A stretch of 64,000 bases of DNA from Lolium rigidum (taxonomy: Eukaryota; Streptophyta; Magnoliopsida; Poales; Poaceae): positions 279,206,330 to 279,270,329 of the forward strand of contig NC_061510.1 of assembly GCF_022539505.1 (NCBI RefSeq), read 5' to 3'. The notes beneath the pieces are model-generated. The model worked only from the letters and a program-made list of their open reading frames with translations, searched no databases and was not told where the DNA came from. Positions 1 to 11,565 of this stretch are shown one piece after another (positions within the stretch are counted from its first letter, which is position 1; each line of letters opens with the position of its first letter). A program made the position numbers and the translations under genes.

Positions 1-3000
1 CATCATCTGACTTTATACACTGCACGTGGGACCGATACATGGCATGGCCCACTTGTCATTGTCGTTGGGTGTCCTATTTCCGGTAGTTGTTCTTGGCATC
101 GGGCGTGCTGCGTGCTCCTAGTGGAGCAGCCTGGCAATGTCCTTTTGCTCGGTTCCTTGTGCTGACACGAGTGTAGCCTTCTCTTGGCTTCTACATGTAG
201 GCCCGGTTAGATCCTGGCCCCGCCTGTCTGTGTCATTTTGCCTTGGAAAAAAGGTCACTATATCTACTTTGCTGCGCGTCTGCACAATCTTATAGGCTTT
301 TTCTCTGCCCCTCTTCTGTCCTAGACCCACCCGATTGTCCTCTCTTTTTACCTTCGTCTTTCTCGAGCTGAGCCGCTCAGATACTGCAGCCGCGTCGCTG
401 CGCCGTCTCCTGCCCGCCATTGTTTCTGAGCCATGGAAGGATTGGGTTGAGGTGCTGCAGGTTTCTTTTTGGGGATTTCAGCTCTTTTTTTTTTACCGTG
501 TTCATATTCTTTTCTTCTGTACTGATTCTGTGTATCCTTGACTAGAGCTTGTTCGTCATCTGGATTGATGGTCCCTGCTTCATTCGCCTGTCGTTCTTGA
601 GGTATGCGTCTTACTTTTCTTTGGTCGGCGCCTCCTGCAAATACTCCCGATAGCTCATCCTTCCCGATTTTCCCCATCCAGATTGGTTCCGTCCGTCTAT
701 TTGTCCGTCCACCACATGTGGCTTCGACGCTCTCGCTATTTCTGCCGAGGTATGTCTTCTACACATCGTTCTACTTTTGATTTGCCTGGTTGTCCACATG
801 GTCTGATTCAAGGGTGCTTGTTGCAGTTCATGTATTTGTTGAAATGCCTGTGAGGTGATGATCCTGTTGTAGACGCTTAGGTTGTGTTTGTGTTCGTTTG
901 CCGTGCACTTAATTTTTAATGGATGCACCATCTTCTGTCTCCCGTTCATCTTCAGTTCAGAATCAGAATAACACATTCCTTTGTTTCTTGAAGGAATTGG
1001 CACGTGAGGACTTGGGATATCAATGCAAGGAAGGCAGCTCGAAGTGACCATGGTACACCTCTCTTCCCGTCCCTGAACCTGGTATCCATATTAGTTACCT
1101 TATTTTTTGTATTTGGTTTCGATTTTAACATAGTATTTTTTGTATTAGATAATTATTTAGGTACAGCCATGATGTCTCCTTTCTCAATAGTTTATCTGAT
1201 TTTTCTACTGGATTCTTATTTGCAGGGACTCATAACAAACATGTTGTGATGCTATATGTACGCAAAATATTTTTCGGGTTTAATATGATGTAAAGGTGGC
1301 AGGTATATTTCCATCCCAATGTGTGTCATTCAGAAATTTCTCTCTGTACAGATCTTGGGTGTCGAACATCTTTGGTATCGAACTTAATGCGTTTCATATC
1401 CCAGTCTTAGCGCTTCCTTTGATTGATGGATTCAGGTTCTTCTTGTTCTTGTATGCTAATAATTCTCTTTCTGGTATACACATGAGCTCTTTTATTGACC
1501 ATAAGTTCGATTAAACCATTGATTCAATTTATACTTTGATTGTTTCTTTCCATTTTGTTATGCATACCTGTAGTGATTGAAACATTTAGATCCATTGTGA
1601 TTACAATTGGTTTTAGGCTTGATGATGCAATGCAATTACATGTTGGAATTAGAAAATTGGTCTGGTGAATTATTTGCATCTCCGCTCTATAGAATCTAGA
1701 ACCATTACTTGCGACCAGGAAATAAACTATTTGATCATGTGTTAGTCCGAAGGTTTTAACTCTACCACAGACTCTCCCGAAAAGTGTGTTGCTATTTTAT
1801 TTTGTCTCCGCCATGTTAATCTACCGTAATCGTGCAAAAAAAATCAGTAGAAAAGTTCTTTCATATTTCTGGACTGTTCAATTTATGATGGTCGCCTCTT
1901 CTGGGTGTGCTTTATTTTCGAAACATTTAACATAAGATATTACTTGTCAAATATGGCATAGCTTGCACCATACTTCAATGTATTCAAATCTATCGAGTAA
2001 AACTTGCAATTTGAGATGATCACCTCGTGCATTCATTTTGCAATCGTTGAAAATGGTGTAGGTTTTCAGTTAAAATGTTCTTTACTAGAGTCTGTCGCTA
2101 ATATGAGCAGACCGACAAGTATGATGTGGTATCCCGTGAAGACTCGCACAAACCGTTGCTTTCTAGCTCCTATGGTGCCTGGGATAGGTGCTAAATTCGG
2201 GTCATACCGGTCTTGCGGATGAGAATGAAGAAGCCATTCAGGCATTTTCAAGTGTTTCCTTTCAACACTTTAATAGTATTTTTTGGAATATTTTTAATAG
2301 CATCTCCAGTGGTGATAAAGATGGTTGCATTTGCTTCAACATTTTTGCAATATTTCCAGTTGGAAAGATAGCAAGTAAACACCATTAACTGACTGCTTGT
2401 CTACATTTGAAGTCAATAAAATCAGTTATGCATGCTCTCTTTTGATTCTTGTATGGTTAATTTCTGCTGAAATCAGTAACCATAAAAGATCACATGCCTT
2501 TTTTTCTTCCTTGTTGGTGAAAGTTTTTTTACTGTTAGGGTCTCCACGGGTTTGTTAGCCTTTTGTTTGGGAGACTTACCAGTCTTTGTCCGCTCCTTCT
2601 GCAGCTCTACTGCGGCGCGATCGCTAAGGTGATCGCTAGCTAGGTCTTAGCCGGTGGTAGCATCTCGGGTGGTGTTGGTCGTTGGTGCCTCCGGGTGGAA
2701 CATGGAAGGGCAGGTTGTTCTCCGAATGATGTCATTGTTCACCGAGTATTGGAGGCCAAGGAATTTGCAGCTTTGTGTAGATATGCTGTTCTACAGGTTG
2801 CTAGACATATTAGACATACATATACATGCTAAGACCTACAACCAAGGTGGTCAACTATCTGTTTTTAAGGAGGATGCCCGACTAGCATGTCCACAACCTT
2901 GACATGTTGCTATTTCATATTTTCTGATCTTTTATTTATATATCTTTAGATATGGATGTGCTTTACCAGTGTCAGCTTTTGTAAATAATTAGTATATCAG

Positions 3001-3014
3001 AAAGAGCACTGCCA
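1..3014. other. Non-coding flank, no gene recognised
   Basis: This 3-kb stretch is moderately AT-rich, with T-rich runs on the plus strand. Open frames are short and match no family I recognise. Several GT-AG-like junctions are visible, for example 'gag' followed by 'gtatg' near 601 and 751 and a pyrimidine tract plus 'cag' near 1225. A spliced non-coding transcript is therefore conceivable, but nothing establishes one. I saw no terminal inverted repeats or LTR ends. Confidence 0.5.
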
Positions 3015-3106
3015 GGTTGGTGATTGGATGGGATTGGAACGCAGAAGACCAGCGAGGAGGCGCCCCATGGGGCGCCCCAACCACTAGTCACCTTCAAATC
3101 CATATA

Positions 3107-3206
3107 NNNNNNNNNNNNNNNNNNNNNNNNNNNNNNNNNNNNNNNNNNNNNNNNNNNNNNNNNNNNNNNNNNNNNNNNNNNNNNNNNNNNNNNNNNNNNN
3201 NNNNNN
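3107..3206. other. Assembly gap (100 N)
   Basis: Exactly 100 undetermined bases, the usual scaffolding placeholder of unknown true length. It is preceded at 3059-3076 by a perfect 18-bp GC-rich palindrome (GGCGCCCCATGGGGCGCC), which may have contributed to assembly failure. Translations spanning the gap are meaningless. Confidence 0.98.
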
Positions 3207-3349
3207 CCTAACTTTGTGCAATATGAGAGAACCTCGATCCCTCTTAGGTTTAGTTGCAATAAGGCGCGAAAAATTTCCCCAGTTTTGCAATGAAATGCAC
3301 ATCCCATTTCTAAATCTACACTTCGTTGTTCCTATGTTCTGGGTTATTA

Positions 3350-4620
3350 CAACGCCGGCCTAGGAAACCACCCCTGGGTATCTAGGAGGCTGCCCAAACC
3401 AGACCGAACACCGTGTATATGTAGCCACGGAGACAATGGCGGCGACAAGCACAAAGAAGGTGGAGAGGGTGTGCCTAAAGCCAAAGAAGAGAACTTTGCG
3501 CCATCGGAGAAGCGCACAAGTTAAGCATGGTGGCGTGATCCAACTACGAAAAAGGAGGGACATTTGGTGACGCCTCCAAGAAGGGACACGGCGTCGAGGA
3601 CGTCGTTGTCACCCGCAGCGGCCAAGGCCTTGCATAGCTTTCGCCGATGTCCACCCCGAACCGGAGGCCGGCCACCACCATGAGACCGCAGATTGGGAAA
3701 CAGAGCTGGCACCGCCGGCAACACTACAACCAGTCTTGCCAGCCCAAGGGATGCAATGACCTAGACCCCGGGTCAAATACGCCAAGCTCAACGCCGACAC
3801 CAGCCACGCACCGCCAGAATTGCCGCAGCAACCATAGCGTGTACAGCCCGTCCATGCAGCCTCAGAGCAGCTCCTGCCGTCCATGGCGAAGCACAACGCC
3901 CCGCCAAGCATATGGCGAGGCGGCGACAAGAGCCGGATGCTAACACCGCCACCACCGCATCACCCGCGCGCGACCGCGGCTGGCAACCAGCAAGCATCAG
4001 CAAGCGCCACCCACCCCTGGAGAGGCGTCACACGACTGCCCGGAGCCCCTGCCCCGGCAGCCAAGACACAGCCCCAACTGTGCCTGAGGCGACACGGACC
4101 CAACCGTGCCGCCAGCCTGACTCCACCAACGCCGGGACCAGCAGCCTCAGCCAGAAGCTTATCCCGAGCAAATCCAGGCCCGACACCCACCACCACGACG
4201 GGAGGACGGCGCCAAATCTGCAGGGGTCGGCGGCTACGGTCGATTCCGGCCAGAGACGATGCCGGGGCTCGTCACCACGACGGGGCGGCGTCGGAGCTGC
4301 ACCAGGAGCCTGCAGCAGGCCTGGGCCACCAGAGACGACGTGGAGGAGCGGCGAGGGGCCCCCGCGCTGCGCTGACCTCCATCCTGCAGCGAGGAGGGCC
4401 ACGAGACCAGATCCCCGCCGCCCCCATCACGGGCGCAGCACGGCCTTTGCCGGCGGCGGCCTCCAGGGGCGACGAGGCGGGGAGGGAGGGGAGGGGGGTG
4501 GCGGCGCTGGGGAGGCTAGGGTTCGCCCCCTGCGTCGCCTGGAGGGGACGACGCGAGGGCGTTTTTTCCTTCTTCTTTGTTCTCTTCCCAAAGAGACCTT
4601 CGAGGCCTTGTGGTCCCAAA
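3350..4620. repeat. GC-rich repeat-like block, unclassified
   Basis: The block is very GC-rich and opens in several frames on both strands at once; plus-strand frames at 3883-4623 and 3912-4655 overlap out of phase. That is the signature of CpG-rich non-coding DNA rather than of a gene. The translations are low-complexity (Pro, Ala, Arg, Gly) without a recognisable domain. It ends near 4620, just before the older Harbinger relic. It is probably transposon-derived, but I cannot name the family. Confidence 0.4.
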
Positions 4621-4689
4621 TAGACGTCGGCAACTCTGAATGCTCTCAACCTTAGCAAGATGTTCCTGAAAATTAAAAGGATGGTTATC

Positions 4690-5180
4690 GTGCATTGGCC
4701 TCACTCTTAATGCCCACTCTACATCCTTACGATATGCTTTTTGGCATGCCGCTAAATAAGATTCCTTCTCTATCTAAAATTGTTTTCACAAATATAGCAT
4801 ACTACAGATAGATACCATCGGTTAGATAGCATCTTTGGTATATGTGGCGGTTGATCTCGAAATTTACCGGCCGAGCATGTGTTTTCAGCTATCCTTGCAA
4901 ACATCAGAGAGCTACAAACTCATTGATGTCATTGTGAGTTCCTGCCACGCTGAAGAAAGCATGCGAATTCAAAGATCATAGTCAACCACTAGCTCAAGGA
5001 TGACAGTGCATTCTCCGGCGTGTCCCTTTTGCAGCCCTTGCCAAGTAAATGGGCAATGCTTTCAATCCCAGTGCATGTAATCAATACTCCCCAGCATTCC
5101 GGAAAAATCTCTCGCTGCATTTTGTGTCAGGAATCGAGCTCGAACGTGCGGAATCATAGGTAAAAATAAGTGGCTAGCCT
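4690..5180 (-). pseudogene. Old PIF/Harbinger transposase relic
   Basis: Read on the minus strand, this region aligns colinearly by eye with the transposase of the younger Harbinger element at 5554-6869. Shared blocks include 'ttgatgtcattg', 'cttgccaagtaaatgggcaa' and 'gcattttgtgtca', in the same order and spacing. Many substitutions and indels leave no open frame. It is a much older DDE transposase fragment into which, or beside which, the younger element landed. No terminal inverted repeat of this older copy was identified. Confidence 0.7.
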
Positions 5181-5298
5181 AATCACTTGCCAACATATCA
5201 TCAAAATCATTAATGTGAAAATAACTCTTAAGATACCATGCATTGGAATCATTGTCTCTTAACATACCACTACCTAGCATATCTAAGATACAGTCTAA

Positions 5299-7356
5299 GA
5301 GCATCTCCAGTCGCGTCCACCAAACCGTCCCCCAGACGGCAACAGATTGAGCGTTTGGAGGACGTGTTTTGTTCATGCCGCGTTTGGGGGACGTCGCTCC
5401 CGGCCGCGTCCCCCAAACGCCGCCCCCAAACTTTTTTAAGGGTTTTTGAAAACATAACTATTTATTAAATATAGTGTACAAATAAATATGTTTGCGAATT
5501 CAAATTAAAATACAACAAACAATAAAACAACTAAACTAATAAATAGGGCTAGATCAAGGTGCCGTGGCAATTGCTGATAATCCTTTGATCCTCCACAAAT
5601 GCTCAACGAGATTAGCTTGAAGTTGATCATGAACATTGCTGTCACGGATCTCTGCGTGCATGGCGAGGAAATCAGCAAAATCTGCAGGCAACTCATGATC
5701 AACCTCCGCAAGAGGGCCCTGACACTCGTAGGGACCAACATGTGTCCTGGCATGATTCTTGCTGTCATCCTCGATGATCATGTTGTGCATGATCACACAA
5801 GCCTGCATCACCTCCCACATTTGGTCGTGAGACCAGTTTAGAGCAGGGTACCGGACAATTGCAGCTTGAAGCACACCAAATGCCCGCTCGACATCCTTCC
5901 TGCAAGCCTCCTGTCCCGCAGCAAAGTGAGAATTATTCTGACCTGATGGAGCCGAGATTGTTTTGACAAAAGTGGCCTATTCTGATATATATCATCGGCT
6001 ATATAATAGCCTTCGGTATATTGATGGCCATTAATCTTATAGTTGCATGGTGGAGCATGCCTTTCCACTAGTCTGCTGAACACCGGAGACTGCTGCAACA
6101 CGTTGATGTCATTGTCTGATCCCGTCATGCCAAAGAAAGAATGCCAAATCCAGATTTCATAATCTACCACAGCTTTAAGCACCACACTGGAATACCCATG
6201 ACACCCTTTGTATATACCTTGCCAAGCAAACGGGCAGTTCTTCCATGACCAGTGCATGCAATCGATGCTTCCAAGATTTCCAGGGAATCCTCTGGCAGCA
6301 TTTTGTGTCATTATCCTTGCAGTCTCTTCCTCAGTTGGCCCTCTCAAGTAGTATTTGCCAAACTTTTCCACTACAGCTCGACAAAACTTGTACATGCACT
6401 CAATGGCAGTAGACTCACTCATGTGAAGGTAGTCGTCCTGTGTATCGGCAGGTGCTCTGCATGCAAGCATCCTCATGGCGGCAGTGCACTTCTGAATCGA
6501 CGAGAACCCGACAACGCCTACAACGTCATGCTTGAGCTTGAATCAGGGGTCGAACTCTCGAACACCGTGGAGGATATTCATGAACATACCCTTGCTCATC
6601 CTATACCGACGCTGAAAATTGTCGTCCTGAGTTGTGTCATCTGCGAAGTAGTCGTTGTGCAGCGTGGTATGCCCCTCCATCCTCTGCCAGGGCTTCGAGT
6701 TCTTTCTCCCCGGCCTTGATCATCCGCGGCGCGGCCTCTTCCTCTTCCCCGCCTCGGTGTCAAGCATGTCCTGGAGGGACGCGATGATCATCAAATGCTC
6801 CCGGAGGTCGTCGTCGAAGGCTTGCTCGTCCTCCAGCGGTAGGGCAAGCATCTCGTCGTCGCTATCCATGTCTGAAGCAAAATCAATGGTTAAAATTGCG
6901 CCGCGGCAGACGAGGCAACGAACATCGGCCAATCGCGCCTACCTAGCAAGTCGTCGAGCACCTTGTGTGCGCGCAGGTGAGGCGGATTTGACGCCGCGTT
7001 CTGGGACGCGCTGGCGAAGCGGTGGCGGCGGAACGTCCGACGAGAGTGCCAGCCGCGACGACGGTGCCGACTCTCAGAAGAGATGAGCTGTCGAAACAGC
7101 CGGCAAATCCAGCGGCAGCGGAGGGGTGGGAAGCGCGGAAGGGAAGGAGCGACGAGAAAAAATGCGTGAACCAACGGTTTATGAAAATAGTCGCAGACAG
7201 GTGGAAGTCCGCCTCACTTTTCGTTGTGTCCGATGTTCCCGGAGCGTCCCCTGTGGGGCGGGGACAGACTCGGAGCCCCGAACACCGTACCGAGCAGCGC
7301 CGAATAAAAAGAGGCTTTGGAGGACGCAACGGGAAACGTTCCGACGCCCCAATCTC
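5299..7356 (-). mobile_element. PIF/Harbinger DNA transposon
   Basis: The left end reads TAA followed by GAGCATCTCCAG at 5296-5310: a TAA target site and a terminal inverted repeat typical of PIF/Harbinger and Tourist elements. The interior carries a Harbinger-type transposase on the minus strand. At the right, subterminal sequence resembling the left end in inverse ('tttggaggacgcaac', near 7316-7331) is present, but the final inverted repeat is not recognisable. A LINE begins at 7357, so the right terminus is truncated or separated by that insertion. Decay of the coding region makes the element non-autonomous. Confidence 0.75.
5554..6869 (-). pseudogene. Harbinger-type DDE transposase, decayed
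   Basis: This is the catalytic transposase of the surrounding PIF/Harbinger element, which would cut and paste the element at TAA-like sites. The start is the ATG at 6867-6869, two bases after an intron-like AG; the N-terminus is acidic. The core (6476 to about 5985) holds 'SIDCMHWSWKNCPFAW' and 'GSDNDINVL', hallmarks of plant Harbinger nucleases. The C-terminal part (5874-5554) includes 'QACVIMHNMIIEDD'. Two in-frame TGA codons (6720-6722 and 6543-6545) and one frameshift near 5975-5985 break the frame, so it is inactive. The sequence is otherwise well preserved, so the insertion is not ancient. The accessory Myb-like ORF of autonomous elements was not found. Confidence 0.85.
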
Positions 7357-7734
7357 TTTTTTTTTAGATGAAAAGGGGGTGGAACCCCCCAGGTTCCATT
7401 TGCATGCAACCAAGTTTGTTCACATAGTTTATTACAACCGAGCTGCGACCCTCGGGACACTATCAGCACATAACAGGTCCAGAGAAATACAACAGGCTAA
7501 CACCCAGAAACTCATTTGTTCAGGCATCAAAACGGAAAGGAAACCTAAAAGATCAAACTCTAAAGTAAAACCAACTCCAGCGAGCCCCCCTGGAACGTTT
7601 CCTGGTGTCGACGATTTTCTTACTCCATCATCTGAGGACAAGCTCCCCGATCTTTGCCAGAAAGCCCCCTCAGGGAAGTCAGTTCCAGGCTATCCGGAGG
7701 AGTTCCCCATGGTGGTGATCCAGAAGGAGCGGAT

Positions 7735-10700
7735 TCACGTCCAGGAGCACCGAATGTTTGTCCGGGCATAGCAGATGCCGGCTTTGATCGTATATCTGAG
7801 TCGGCGTAGTAGGTCCTTGACACCTGGCCAACTTAGCTCCTGGAAACACATTTCATTACGAACTGACCATAAGGTCCACAAGGTAGCCGAAGCAAAAATA
7901 TTAAGCACTGTATTTTTATTATCACTTAACCACCAGCGAGCAACAGATTCAAAAGATTTCCCAATGGAAAGCTTAAAGATATCCGAAATGACATCCCAAA
8001 GGCTCGTTGCCACTACACATTCGAAAAACAAGTGTTTGGCAGATTCATGTTCATTGCAAAATAAACAGGAATCATCATCTACAGTTCTTCTCTTACTCAA
8101 ATTATCTCTGGTTAGGAGCCTATCATTGGATAACAACCATAGGAAAATATGAATACGAGGAGGAACATGAAGTTTCCAAACTGTCGGAGTATGAATAGGA
8201 ATAACTCCACCGTTATTAACAATACCATAAAAAGAGCTAACGAGAATAGGTCCCCGAGGAGTGGAAAAGCTGGACCGGAGAGTCCTCCTCATCAGAGAAC
8301 CTTATTGTCTTAATAAGCTCAACCAACTCGAGCCACCTATTGAACAAAACGGGAGAAACCGATCGCCTAAAGGAGAATTTTAACTCAACCCCATCCCATA
8401 CCTCACCGATTGTTTTTGACTGTTCATTCACAATAACATAAAGATCCCAGAATAAAATCTGGCCAAGCCAAATATCTTCCCAAAAAAGCACTTTACGCCC
8501 ATTACCAACTTTCCATTTATAACCCACACGAGCAGCAGAGGCTGCCCACATCACTCCCTTCCAAAATGGAGAACAATGTGTAGGGTTGGCACGAAGAATA
8601 TTTGGAGACAGATTATATTTATAATCTACAATAGTTTTCCAAATCTTATTATTATCAAGATGGTACCTTTTGATCCAAGAAGCAAGCAAGCACAAGTTAA
8701 ACTCTCTAATATTCGGGATACCTAAGCCACCAAACTCCTTTTTTGGGAAACCAAGTCCCAGGAAGCCGAGATGATACTTATGAGAGTCACCCATGTTATT
8801 CCAAAAGAAATGAGCCATCTGGGAATTAATGATTTTGATAGCCCATTTAGGGAATTTTAAAAAAGATAGTAAATACATAGGGATACTAGCAATACAAGAC
8901 TGGATAAGGATGAGTCTACCTCTATAGGATAGTAACTTACCCATCCACCCTGCAATACGTTTCATAATCTTATCTAAGATAGGCTGCAAGTTCTCCCTCC
9001 GCAACTTAGAAAAGTGAAGGGGGACCCCTAGGTAAGTAAAAGGAAAATCTGAAATTTTGCAGCCAAAGATCTGTGCAAACAGATTGGCCTCCTCCTCAAC
9101 TACATTAATAGTAAGAAGGTCACTTTTATGATAATTAATGCGCATGCCGTACATACTGTTCGAAACAAGTCAACAACCATTTCAAATGCCTAGCCATATC
9201 AATATTCTTCTCAAGGAAGAGGATAGTATCATCAGCATATTGAAGACTAATAACCCCACCAGGAATAGCATTCGACATAAGCCCACAGATCATGTTGTTA
9301 GAAGCAGCTTTATATAAAAAATTTGTAAACACATCGGCAGTAAAGTTGAAAAGGATGGGGGACAGGGGATCACCCTGTTTTAAACCTTTCCCCGCAACAA
9401 AGTACTTACCATTGACATCATTGATACGAACGCAGAAAGAACCTTTAATAAGGACAGACTTGATCAGGTTACGGAATTTTAAACTAAAACGTCTAGATTT
9501 CAACATATCATCGAGGAAACCCCAGTCAACGCGATCATATGCTTTTTCATAGTCTAGTTTTAAAACTAGACCAGATTGTTTTTTTGAATGCACGTCATGG
9601 ATAACCTCGTGAGCGGCAACAACACTCTCTAAAATGTAACGGCTTTTAATAAAAGCAGTTTGATTCTTTGCAATAATTCTATTACCAATAGGAGAAACTC
9701 TATTCGTCATAGCTTTAGTTATAATCTTCAAACTACAATTACCAAGACTAATAGGACGGAATTTCTTCATGTCACGAGCATCTTGCTCTTTAGGAATTAA
9801 AGTAATAATAGCAAAGTTGAGACGTGACACATCAAGAGTCCCTTTCTCAAAATCTCTAACTAAAGCCATGAAATCATTTTTTATAAGGGCCCAAAAATTC
9901 TGATAGAACAAGAAGGAGAATCCGTCAAGTCCGGGGGCACCTGCAGCATAAGATCCCATCACAGCGGCATAGATTTCCTCTTCAGAAAAAGGGGAATCAA
10001 GGAGGGCAATTTCCTCATCATTGAGTAAATCAGCCTCATCCCAAAAATCATCACCCAGGGAAAAATCAGTGCGAGTTTCTTTAGCAAAGATATTTTTGTA
10101 AAAAGTAGAAGCAATCTGAAGCATCTCCTCAGTAGATTCAACCGTTCCATCTGGACCATCCAGGATAGCAAGAGTCTTCTTACGTTTTCTTTGATTAGCT
10201 AAAGCGTGGAAATAGGCCGTATTACGATCTCCTTCGACTATTTTCCTATCCCTAGAGCGCTGCCAAGCCTTAGTCTCTTCCTGAACCCACAAGCTATCCA
10301 GCTCCACTTTAATCTCTTTCATACGAACATTATCAGCATTGTTCAAACAATTTTTCTCAGAAAAAACATCTAAGATATCAAACTCTTGCATAAGAGTTTT
10401 TTTTTTCTGAGCAGCCTCAATATTAATACCCCATCCTTTAGCCGCTTTACGTAGTGACCGCAATTTAAATTGCCAAATGTCAATAGGTGATGAAAAGCAG
10501 CACGGTGAATTCCACACTTTATGAACTAAAGTAGAAAATTCATCATGCTGTAACCACCATTTATCAAGTCGAAAAAGCTTAGGAGGGGGAGGGAAATTAA
10601 GACCAACATCAATCACCAGAGGAGTGTGATCACTCACAACTCGTGGCAAGGCCCTAACAATGGTAAGCGGGAAATGTTGCTCCCATTCAGTAGATGCAAA

Positions 10701-11300
10701 AAATCTGTCAAGAGTGGCTAAAATGGGATTATCCTGATTATTAGACCACGTGAACAGACGGTTAGAAACTTTAAACTCAATCAAATTCCACTTATTGAAC
10801 CAATCATTAAACATAAAAGCCCACTGAGCATTAAAGTTATCATTGTTTTTCTCTTGCGGGTTACGAATTAAATTGAAGTCCCCACCAATAAGGATGGGGA
10901 GAGAATTATCTTCCATAAGGTCATGAAGCTCAGAGAAGAAATCCAGTTTATGATCGGCATAAGCCGTACCATAGACACCCACAAAACGCCATTTGAATTT
11001 ATCAAACTTATTAATAATAACAGCAGAGACATAAGATGGGCCGGAGGAAAAAGAAACTACGTCAAATTTTTCCTCCTTAAACCCCATCAAAATCACACCC
11101 GCAGATTTCTTAGCTGGTAAAAAATCCCACTTAAAAGAATTATTACCAGTGATAATACTAAGGAAATTGTCACTAATTTTCTCCTGTTTAGTCTCTTGCA
11201 AAGTAAAAAAATCAAGCTTATTATCTGAAATTAAGTCAGACAAAGCCTGCACACGACCAGCTCTACTAATACTCCTAATGTTCCAAGTAGCACCAATCAT
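7735..11300 (-). pseudogene. LINE ORF2: endonuclease-reverse transcriptase
   Basis: ORF2 nicks target DNA and reverse-transcribes the LINE RNA at the nick. The N-terminal ~235 residues form an apurinic-type endonuclease ('ATWNIRSI', 'QETK', 'GGDFN', 'SDHTPLV'). The reverse transcriptase follows ('PGLDGFSF', 'TLIPK', 'LKLDYEKAYDRVDW', 'LKQGDPLSP') with the catalytic YADD at about residues 688-691. The C-terminal zf-RVT region ('WKLHVPPRIHIFLWLL', then paired Cys residues) ends at 7735. Two single-base insertions, near 9156 and near 8243, split the frame into 9135-11300, 8237-9154 and 7735-8292. No internal stop codons were seen otherwise. The two lesions may be real mutations or sequence errors. 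Confidence 0.88.
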
Positions 11301-11565
11301 GATATAGCTGCTGTATATATATTATTAACAAGATGAATTCTAGCACCTGATCTAATATGATTAGATCCACCAGGTAGCTGGTTTCTCACATCATTACAGG
11401 AACTAGGCAGAATGTTAATAGAAGGGTTATCACGATGGTCAAGCAATTGACCATGATCAGTGTCTATATCTAAAGTTCCAGGTAAAACCACAATCTCTTT
11501 GGGTGACGGTTTGTAGCTTGCTAGCATTGAACGAGCGGAGAAGCCGGGACCAGGTAGGTCTTGTT
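11297..11565 (-). CDS. LINE ORF1 C-terminal remnant
   Basis: The open frame continues upstream to 11689, but its distal part is GC-rich, probably non-LINE sequence. About 90 residues abut ORF2. The stop codon (11297-11299) overlaps the ORF2 ATG (11298-11300) as ATGA, the arrangement expected for termination-reinitiation between LINE ORFs. No CCHC knuckle or RNA-binding domain remains, consistent with 5' truncation during reverse transcription. Assignment as ORF1 rests on position and overlap only. Confidence 0.45.

Larger units (their letters stand above)
7357..11565 (-). mobile_element. L1-type LINE, 5'-truncated
   Basis: A non-LTR retrotransposon in minus orientation. Its poly(A) tail appears as nine Ts at 7357-7365. 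A 3' UTR follows (7366-7734), then ORF2 (7735-11300) and the tail of ORF1 (upstream of 11297). The 5' boundary is approximate: sequence changes to GC-rich, CA/TG-repetitive DNA at about 11565. A clear target-site duplication was not found. The best candidate pair, 'ccccaatctc' (about 7347-7356) and 'ccccatctc' (about 11684), is imperfect. The element sits at the damaged right end of the Harbinger transposon. Its few disruptions point to a recent insertion. Confidence 0.85.

Noticed and set aside
600..2400. Possible snoRNA host gene or spliced non-coding RNA
   Set aside because: Individual GATGA-like boxes and GT-AG pairs are present, but no box C/D pair with correct spacing and terminal stem was found.
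2972..3307. Open frames crossing the first gap
   Set aside because: They consist largely of undetermined residues and cannot be evaluated.
3883..4655. Long plus-strand open frames of about 247 codons in GC-rich DNA
   Set aside because: Three overlapping frames on both strands are open at once, the peptides are low-complexity, and there is no domain or splice context. This is a composition artefact.
7022..7771. 249-codon plus-strand frame over the Harbinger/LINE boundary
   Set aside because: It spans two unrelated elements and is antisense to the LINE 3' UTR; it is fortuitous.
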